From Erysipelotrichaceae bacterium (GTDB lineage: Bacteria; Bacillota_I; Bacilli_A; Erysipelotrichales; Erysipelotrichaceae), in NCBI GenBank assembly GCA_030533035.1, contig JAUNJW010000064.1:1-9596 (forward strand): a stretch of 9,596 nucleotides of DNA, read 5' to 3'. Every line of letters begins with the position of its first letter. The first letter of the stretch is position 1. The translations under genes were made by a program, and so were the position numbers. This document shows positions 5,646 through 9,596 of this stretch, piece after piece. Under the pieces are notes generated by a model that was not told where the DNA came from, made no database searches, and saw only the letters and a list, made by a program, of their open reading frames with translations.

Positions 5646-6869
5646 TTATGCCTCCCCGCGGACAAGTCTGATGATATTGAGGATCACTGTCCGCGCTTCT
5701 TCCAGTTCATTCAGTACGCAGTATTCATAACGGCCGTGGAAATTTCCGCCACCGGCGCCCAGGTTGGGGCACGGCAGGCCGTTAAAGGACAGATTGGCAC
5801 CGTCTGTGCCGCCTCTGACGGGTTCATTTTTAACTTCATAGCCGAGTTCGCGGATTGCCTTTTCAGCGATTTCCACAACTTCGGGATACTGGTCAAGAAT
5901 CTCTTTCATGTTCCGGTAGGAATCCCGGAAATTCACTGTGACTGTGCCGCTGCCGTATTCCTCGTTGAGATAATCGGCCGCTTTTCTCATCAGTTCCTTT
6001 TTGGCCTCAAGCTTCCCGCGGTCATGGTCACGGATGATATAGCCTAGCACCGCTTTCTCGCAGTCGCCCTTCATCTCATGGAGATGTATGAAGCCTTCCC
6101 GGCCTTCGGTATGTTCCGGCGTCATATGGGAAGGAAGAAGACCCGCGTACTGGGCCGCGACACGGGCCGCGTTGATCATTCTGTTTTTCGCCTCGCCGGG
6201 GTGGATTGAAAAGCCTTTGAAGAGAACCTCGGCACTTGCCGCGTTGAATGTTTCATCCGACAGTTCATAGACCACGCCGCCGTCCATCGTATAGGCAAAA
6301 TCAGCGCCGAACTTTTTCACATCGAAATATTTGGTGCCGTTGCCGATTTCCTCATCAGGGGTAAAACCGACTGCGATGGGCCCATGCTCAAACTCAGGAT
6401 GTTCCTTCAGCCAGACAAGGGCTTCCATGATGCAGGTAATGCCCGCCTTGTCATCGGCGCCGAGCAGCGTATTGCCGTCCGTCACCATCAGCCTCTTTCC
6501 CTTCAGGTCGCGCATCCAGGGGAAGTCGTCCATCTTCAGGGTGACTTCCTCATTGAGCGGAATGTCATTGCCATCGAAATCTTCGATGATCCGCGGTTTT
6601 ACATTGGTGCCGGAAAAATCCGGAGCGGTATCCATATGGGCCACAAAGCCGACGGTTTTCACCGGTCTGTCAATGTTGGCCGGCAGTTTCGCATATACAT
6701 AGCAATGCTCATCCAGACTGACATCCTCAAGGCCGAGCTCCTTCAGTTCAGCCTCCAGCACCCGGGCCAGGTCAAACTGCTTCTTTGTGGAAGGAGTTTC
6801 GTTTTCATTGGCCGGATCTGACTGGGTGTCAATCTGACAATAGCGGATCAGTCTTTCTTCTGCACTCAT
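5646..6869 (-). CDS. pepT: Peptidase T (tripeptide aminopeptidase)
   Basis: This cytosolic dizinc M20B peptidase removes N-terminal residues from tripeptides. The 407-residue protein matches the family length (about 408). All metal and catalytic residues are visible: HMD (His78, catalytic Asp80), GADDKAG (Asp140 bridging), PDEEIG (Glu173 catalytic base, Glu174 ligand), MDGG (Asp196) and GGNFHGRYE (His378). The substrate-binding stretches NAASAEVLFKG, IHPGEAKNRM and RGGTDGANLSF are also present. The N-terminus (LIRYCQIDTQSDP) aligns with known PepT starts, supporting the ATG at 6869. Its AGGAGG is 12 nt upstream, a rather long spacing. The gene overlaps the upstream DUF1349 gene by 41 nt in another frame and is followed one base later by the FruK-like kinase gene, so the three are almost certainly one transcript. 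Confidence 0.97.
   Translation of the reverse strand: MSAEERLIRYCQIDTQSDPANENETPSTKKQFDLARVLEAELKELGLEDVSLDEHCYVYAKLPANIDRPVKTVGFVAHMDTAPDFSGTNVKPRIIEDFDGNDIPLNEEVTLKMDDFPWMRDLKGKRLMVTDGNTLLGADDKAGITCIMEALVWLKEHPEFEHGPIAVGFTPDEEIGNGTKYFDVKKFGADFAYTMDGGVVYELSDETFNAASAEVLFKGFSIHPGEAKNRMINAARVAAQYAGLLPSHMTPEHTEGREGFIHLHEMKGDCEKAVLGYIIRDHDRGKLEAKKELMRKAADYLNEEYGSGTVTVNFRDSYRNMKEILDQYPEVVEIAEKAIRELGYEVKNEPVRGGTDGANLSFNGLPCPNLGAGGGNFHGRYEYCVLNELEEARTVILNIIRLVRGEA
5651..5657 (-). promoter_or_regulatory. Shine-Dalgarno site of the FruK-like gene
   Basis: The minus strand reads GGGGAGG, 6 nt before the ATG at 5644, inside the last codons of pepT. It favours this start over an upstream ATG at 5665 that would overlap pepT by 20 nt. 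Confidence 0.75.
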
Positions 6870-7437
6870 AAGCTTCTTTATCCTCCTCTAAGGTCATTGC
6901 CGAGAATGTACAGTCAAAGTACGAATTGCCCGGCGAACAGGCATATATTCCTATTTTCAGGCTGCTGTCCGGATCCTTCAGCTGAAATTCCCTGAAGTCC
7001 GACCAGCGCTGTCCGGCAAAACTGTACTGTACCCGTACCGCGCCGCCGCGGTACCAGATCCTGTAATACATTTTACTGACAGCCGTGCCGATTTCACGCG
7101 AGGAATGATCGCCCCTGCCGCCATGGTAGACAATACAGCGCAGGCGCACTGTCTCATCATCATGGCCTTCCGTCCCGATGATCATTTTGCGCTTTCCCTC
7201 TTCATAGAGGATCAGTCCGCACTGATCAAACGGCCGGTGGAAGTCAAAATCAACCCGCGCCGAAAAACAGAAGCTCCCTTTCGGAACCAAAGAGAGTTCC
7301 ACCGCCTCAGCGCTCTTCCCGTTCGGTCTGAGATCAGTAAAAGGTTCCGTCTCGATCACGATTTTATCCGAGGAAAGAATGTAAAGCTTCGGCGCGCAGA
7401 TCCATGTCAGCTGTCTCGGGTCGATTCTTTTGATCAT
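6829..7437 (-). CDS. DUF1349 family protein (concanavalin-like beta-sandwich)
   Basis: The 202-residue product looks like a DUF1349 protein, a beta-sandwich of the concanavalin-like lectin/glucanase fold with no firmly established reaction. Family-like features are PKLYILSSDKIVIETEPFTDL at the N-terminus (residues 16-36), FDQCGLILYEE (70-80), the GGRGDHSSRE stretch (106-115), a YYRIWYRGG strand pair, then FAGQRWSDFREF (140-151) and IGIYACSPG (162-170). There is no signal peptide, so it is probably intracellular. The last 20 or so residues (EDKEAYECRRKTDPLLSD) extend past the domain and are encoded in the region shared with pepT. The start at 7437 is the first in-frame ATG after an upstream stop; only a weak GGAAG precedes it by 7 nt. 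Binding of a carbohydrate is a possibility from the fold, not shown. Family assignment is from pattern recognition. Confidence 0.75.
   Translation of the reverse strand: MIKRIDPRQLTWICAPKLYILSSDKIVIETEPFTDLRPNGKSAEAVELSLVPKGSFCFSARVDFDFHRPFDQCGLILYEEGKRKMIIGTEGHDDETVRLRCIVYHGGRGDHSSREIGTAVSKMYYRIWYRGGAVRVQYSFAGQRWSDFREFQLKDPDSSLKIGIYACSPGNSYFDCTFSAMTLEEDKEAYECRRKTDPLLSD
6882..6887 (-). promoter_or_regulatory. pepT Shine-Dalgarno site with long spacing
   Basis: The minus strand reads AGGAGG within GAGGAGGA, 12 nt before the ATG at 6869 and inside the DUF1349 coding region. No alternative start codon lies closer to it, so the long spacing appears real and may slow initiation or depend on coupling with the upstream gene. 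Confidence 0.6.
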
Positions 7438-7547
7438 GAAGTCACTTCCGCATCGATGTCCCTTAAGCTGTTTGCCGGCATCAGGGACGGGTCTTTCTGT
7501 GTCAATACAGCAGCCGCTGTGAGAATCAATAGCTTTCCGGCTGTGTA
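7438..7547. other. 110-bp spacer between the DJ-1 and DUF1349 genes
   Basis: This is the longest non-coding stretch within the window. On the minus strand it has a perfect TTGACA at 7500-7505, but nothing like TATAAT 16-18 bp downstream. It also has a weak inverted repeat CAGCCG/CGGCTG (7511-7516, 7538-7543) with a 21-nt loop and no T-run. A promoter for the DUF1349-pepT-kinase unit is expected here, but I cannot define one with confidence. Confidence 0.4.
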
Positions 7548-8114
7548 CTATTTGTTATTTCTGAAACTGTGCTCATACTGCATGCCGGCTTCCACCTTTG
7601 CCAGTGTCGCCTCATCAGCCAGAGCCATGATAATCTGACGGGCAAATTCAATGGTTGCGCCCATACCTCTGCCGGTAATCAGATTGCCGTCCGTGACAGC
7701 CAGTTCCATCTGGTATTCACCGTTGAATCCATCTTCGTTGAACGACGGGAAACAGGTATATTTCTTTCCCTCAAGAATGCCCATATGGCCGAGAATTGAG
7801 GGTGCGGCGCAGATCGCGCATGTCAGTGCGCCTCTTTCAAAATGCGAACGGAAAACAGCTTTGAGCGCTTCACTGCTTTCAAGATTGATTGTACCGAGTT
7901 TTCCGCCCGGCATGATCAGAACATCATACTCCGCCGGATCAATCTCTGAAAACAGCTTTTCCGCGAACAGTCTGACACCGTGGGATGTCGTGACTTCAAG
8001 TGTATTATTCATTGAAATCATGTCGATGGGAATTGACGCTCTTCTGAGCATGTCTATGGTGATCAGACCTTCGCATGTTTCGAATCCGTCGGCCAGAAAG
8101 ATCGCGCATTTCAT
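7548..8114 (-). CDS. DJ-1/PfpI family protein (YajL/ThiJ-like)
   Basis: This is a small flavodoxin-like protein of the DJ-1 superfamily, of 188 residues (human DJ-1 has 189). It starts directly with the beta strand MKCAIFLADGFE and carries the conserved acidic residue Glu15 in FETCEGLITIDMLRRA. The strand YDVLIMPGG (63-71) comes next. The nucleophile elbow TCAICAAPSILG follows, with Cys102 in the AICAAP motif, and the segment LITGRGMGATIEFA (145-158) is typical of the family. These features place it with the DJ-1/YajL/ThiJ branch rather than PfpI proteases. Members are linked to oxidative or carbonyl stress and have been reported as glyoxalases or deglycases, which is debated; a specific activity cannot be assigned. 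AGGAGG lies 10 nt before the ATG. It follows the transglutaminase gene by 45 bp, with an extended -10 promoter in between. Confidence 0.92.
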   Translation of the reverse strand: MKCAIFLADGFETCEGLITIDMLRRASIPIDMISMNNTLEVTTSHGVRLFAEKLFSEIDPAEYDVLIMPGGKLGTINLESSEALKAVFRSHFERGALTCAICAAPSILGHMGILEGKKYTCFPSFNEDGFNGEYQMELAVTDGNLITGRGMGATIEFARQIIMALADEATLAKVEAGMQYEHSFRNNK

Positions 8115-8135
8115 ATAATTGTTTCCTCCTTGTTT

Positions 8136-8144
8136 AGTATATCA
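8136..8144 (-). promoter_or_regulatory. Extended -10 promoter of the DJ-1 family gene
   Basis: The minus strand reads TGATATACT, a TGn extension plus TATACT (5 of 6). No convincing -35 exists 16-18 bp upstream, where the transglutaminase gene ends, which is compatible with extended -10 promoters. It lies 22 bp before the ATG and just before the AGGAGG site. Confidence 0.5.
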
Positions 8145-8159
8145 TTTACAGGTCTTCAT

Positions 8160-9503
8160 TCACCGCACTTTGTGCATTTCCAGCACTTCGCACCTGCAGA
8201 TGAGTTCGTCACTTCCCAGGCCTCTGTCTTCATATTCAGCTTCCCCGTTCTGATTGTCATAAGGGTCAATCCGCCAGTGCTTTTTCGGCGGGTCAAATTC
8301 TCTGAGCAGCCCGTTATTGGCAGCCATGCGGAAGGGATCAAGATTGCCGAAATAGTAATCATGTCTTTCCAAAGCTCCTGCCCGCCAGGCACTGCCGCCG
8401 AAGGAACAGTCCGCGAACAGCCAGCCCCATGGCTGAACGTAAAACATTGCCCAGTCATGATTGCCCACATAGTCCGGGGTGACATATTTGCCGCTCTGCC
8501 ATTGCGCGGGTATTCCCGCGCACCGGCACAGCTCAATGAACAGCAGCGCCTGCACGCCGCAGTCGCCGCGCAGCCTGGAAGCGCAGTATTCCCCGATATG
8601 TCCGAGCGTGATGTACTGGCGCATAAAGGAATAGACGACATTTTCCGTCACAAAATCATAGAACCTGCGGGCGATGACAAGCGGATTGGTTTCTGTGCCC
8701 CTGAGCTCTTCGCACAGCTGCCGGATCAATTCCGTTCTGACAAGTTCAGGTTCCTCGTCATTTATCTCATATGATTCCAGGACCGCGTCTGCAGGATCAG
8801 GATCTGTATATTTCACTTCGCTGAGATATTCATATTCCACCATGAAATCCCGGTTCTCACTTAAGTCCGCCGCAAAGCTGACCGTTCTTGATTCACTGTC
8901 TTCCGGCGCAATATAACACTCACATGGATCTGTTCTGAGGATCCTGATTTCCTTCATGTTCATGCAGGAAGCGGGAACAGGCAGATGGACAAGCACCTTT
9001 CCTTTTTCAAAGGAGCTGTCCTTGATCCTGAGCGTATGGCGCAGCCGCACATGCCAGGCAGCTGATCCGTCTGCCTTCATGGCTCTGATATTTTCATCCA
9101 GCAGTTCTGAGGAGGCGGGCGGGCGGCCTGCCCTGGCGGCAATGCCGGGGTAAACCTTCTTCAGGGAATCAAAGAAACTGTCCTGAAGATGTTTCTGACC
9201 GTTCACCATAAACCAGTCGGCATCTCCCCTGTCCATGTAATATTCCAGCTCTTTTTCTGTAAAATCAGGAATTTCCTTCTGAATCAGCGCAAGCCCTTCG
9301 CTTTGTGAATACGGATATTCAGACGGCAGCCGGCTGATGATTTCCTTTTCAGCAAGAAGTCTGTTTTTCATCACGTGAGGAACTGCGGGATTGTGCAGCC
9401 TGTCGTCAATCAGCTTTAAAGCCTGTTCAAAATCACCGGAAAGCTTCAGCTTTGCGATGTCTTCAGGCAGCGGCACGCGCAGGTATTTCATGAGTTTTAA
9501 CAT
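8160..9503 (-). CDS. Transglutaminase-like cysteine protein, cytosolic
   Basis: The 447-residue protein has a C-terminal transglutaminase-like (papain-fold) core: RGDCGVQALLFIELCRCAGI with Cys315, NHDWAMFYV with His349, and WLFADCSFGG with Asp365, so the triad is complete. After the core it continues with YYFGNLDPFRMAAN and WRIDPYDNQNGEAEYEDRGL, a tail shared by a group of transglutaminase-like proteins in gut bacteria as I recall it. The first 145 residues are mostly helical, and residues 150-235 look beta-rich. There is no signal peptide or membrane segment. Three CxC pairs occur (194/196, 326/328, 436/438). The start at 9503 has GGAGA 7 nt upstream; an ATG at 9521 has no ribosome site and lies just before that GGAGA. 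Possible reactions are protein crosslinking, deamidation or peptide cleavage; bacterial members are often hydrolases. The substrate is unknown. Confidence 0.85.
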   Translation of the reverse strand: MLKLMKYLRVPLPEDIAKLKLSGDFEQALKLIDDRLHNPAVPHVMKNRLLAEKEIISRLPSEYPYSQSEGLALIQKEIPDFTEKELEYYMDRGDADWFMVNGQKHLQDSFFDSLKKVYPGIAARAGRPPASSELLDENIRAMKADGSAAWHVRLRHTLRIKDSSFEKGKVLVHLPVPASCMNMKEIRILRTDPCECYIAPEDSESRTVSFAADLSENRDFMVEYEYLSEVKYTDPDPADAVLESYEINDEEPELVRTELIRQLCEELRGTETNPLVIARRFYDFVTENVVYSFMRQYITLGHIGEYCASRLRGDCGVQALLFIELCRCAGIPAQWQSGKYVTPDYVGNHDWAMFYVQPWGWLFADCSFGGSAWRAGALERHDYYFGNLDPFRMAANNGLLREFDPPKKHWRIDPYDNQNGEAEYEDRGLGSDELICRCEVLEMHKVR

Positions 9504-9510
9504 TGTGTTT

Positions 9511-9515
9511 TCTCC
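9511..9515 (-). promoter_or_regulatory. Shine-Dalgarno site fixing the transglutaminase-like start
   Basis: GGAGA on the minus strand lies 7 nt before the ATG at 9503. It would be within the coding region if the upstream in-frame ATG at 9521 were used. Confidence 0.65.
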
Positions 9516-9523
9516 GTACATTC

Positions 9524-9529
9524 ATTATC
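9524..9529 (-). promoter_or_regulatory. Possible -10 box for the transglutaminase-like gene
   Basis: GATAAT (5 of 6) on the minus strand lies between the upstream terminator and the ribosome site. A -35 at 17 bp (TTCCCT) is poor and overlaps the terminator stem. The resulting leader would be only about 14 nt. Confidence 0.3.
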
Positions 9530-9542
9530 GCTGAGAGTGATG

Positions 9543-9572
9543 AAAAAGGGAACCTCATCAAGGTCCCCTTTT
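9543..9572 (-). terminator. Intrinsic terminator of a gene beyond the right edge
   Basis: On the minus strand 12-bp arms (9561-9572 and 9544-9555) with a 5-nt loop are followed by five T (9547-9543). All pairs form on the minus-strand RNA, one as G-U; on the plus strand the same pair would be an A-C mismatch. This indicates termination of a minus-strand gene entering from the right. One frame from the window edge ends with a TGA in the loop (9558-9560) and could be that gene's 3' end, but too little is present to call it. Confidence 0.75.
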
Positions 9573-9596
9573 GTATTTTGTCTGTAGCCTTTCCGC

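Noticed and set aside
7477..7505. TTGACA at 7500-7505 as promoter of the DUF1349-pepT unit
   Set aside because: The hexamer is perfect, but at 17 bp the partner reads GATGCC, which does not resemble a -10 box. Noted only within the spacer entry.
7511..7543. Hairpin CAGCCG/CGGCTG after the DJ-1 family gene as a terminator
   Set aside because: Six-bp arms with a 21-nt loop and no T-run on the minus strand; not a credible intrinsic terminator.
8130..8774. Plus-strand 214-codon open frame
   Set aside because: It is a shadow of the transglutaminase-like gene, which contains a complete Cys-His-Asp triad in the opposite frame.
9504..9596. Short open frames reading from the right edge through the terminator into the transglutaminase-like gene
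   Set aside because: They are too short to recognise, and the strong hairpin plus the GGAGA-linked ATG explain the region better.
1..9596. A defence, phage, secretion or natural-product gene cluster
   Set aside because: The ten genes belong to familiar housekeeping or stress-type families, all on one strand, with no mobile-element genes, repeats of CRISPR type or biosynthetic enzymes; nothing supports such a system.

Overview
The window is a gene-dense, ordinary-looking piece of bacterial chromosome. All ten protein genes lie on the minus strand and are transcribed right to left. Spacers are short (1 to 110 bp), Shine-Dalgarno sites are often strong (AGGAGG-type before guaA, pepT and the DJ-1 gene), and by eye the base composition is near 50% GC. 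A lipoprotein with a typical Gram-positive lipobox and a GMP synthase lacking its amidotransferase half suggest Bacillota, perhaps a gut lineage of Erysipelotrichia or Clostridia. That placement is inference. I see no tRNA, rRNA, CRISPR array, insertion sequence, phage gene or recognisable defence system.

Layout in the direction of transcription: (1) a terminator (9543-9572) closes a gene lying outside the window. (2) A cytosolic transglutaminase-like protein (8160-9503) is followed, from its own extended -10 promoter, by a DJ-1/PfpI-family protein (7548-8114). (3) After a 110-bp spacer comes a tightly packed set: a DUF1349 protein (6829-7437), overlapped by 41 nt by pepT (5646-6869), then a FruK-like PfkB sugar kinase (4721-5644) one base after pepT. 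(4) A lipoprotein with a CPFC thioredoxin site (4094-4672) has its own promoter and ends inside an intrinsic terminator (4079-4108). (5) A new unit starts directly after that terminator, with a perfect TATAAT and a TAAAACGTTTTA palindrome. It holds a GNAT acetyltransferase (3586-4044), a cardiolipin synthase (2035-3558) and a patatin-like acylhydrolase (1146-2012). (6) The GMP synthase ATP-pyrophosphatase gene (93-1079) has a probable promoter of its own with a TTGACA box.

Functionally, unit 5 pairs making an anionic phospholipid (Cls) with hydrolysing acyl lipids (patatin), so it looks like a small membrane-lipid unit. Unit 3 combines peptide and sugar-phosphate metabolism with no obvious shared pathway. 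The transglutaminase/DJ-1 pair may deal with protein modification or damage, but that is speculative.

I found no clear new system. The points most worth checking are the GMP synthase without a glutaminase domain, the FruK-like kinase that has lost several substrate and nucleotide-binding signatures while keeping its catalytic Asp, the possible leaderless start of cls, the LacI-like palindrome at the promoter of the lipid unit, and the CxC-rich intracellular transglutaminase-like protein.
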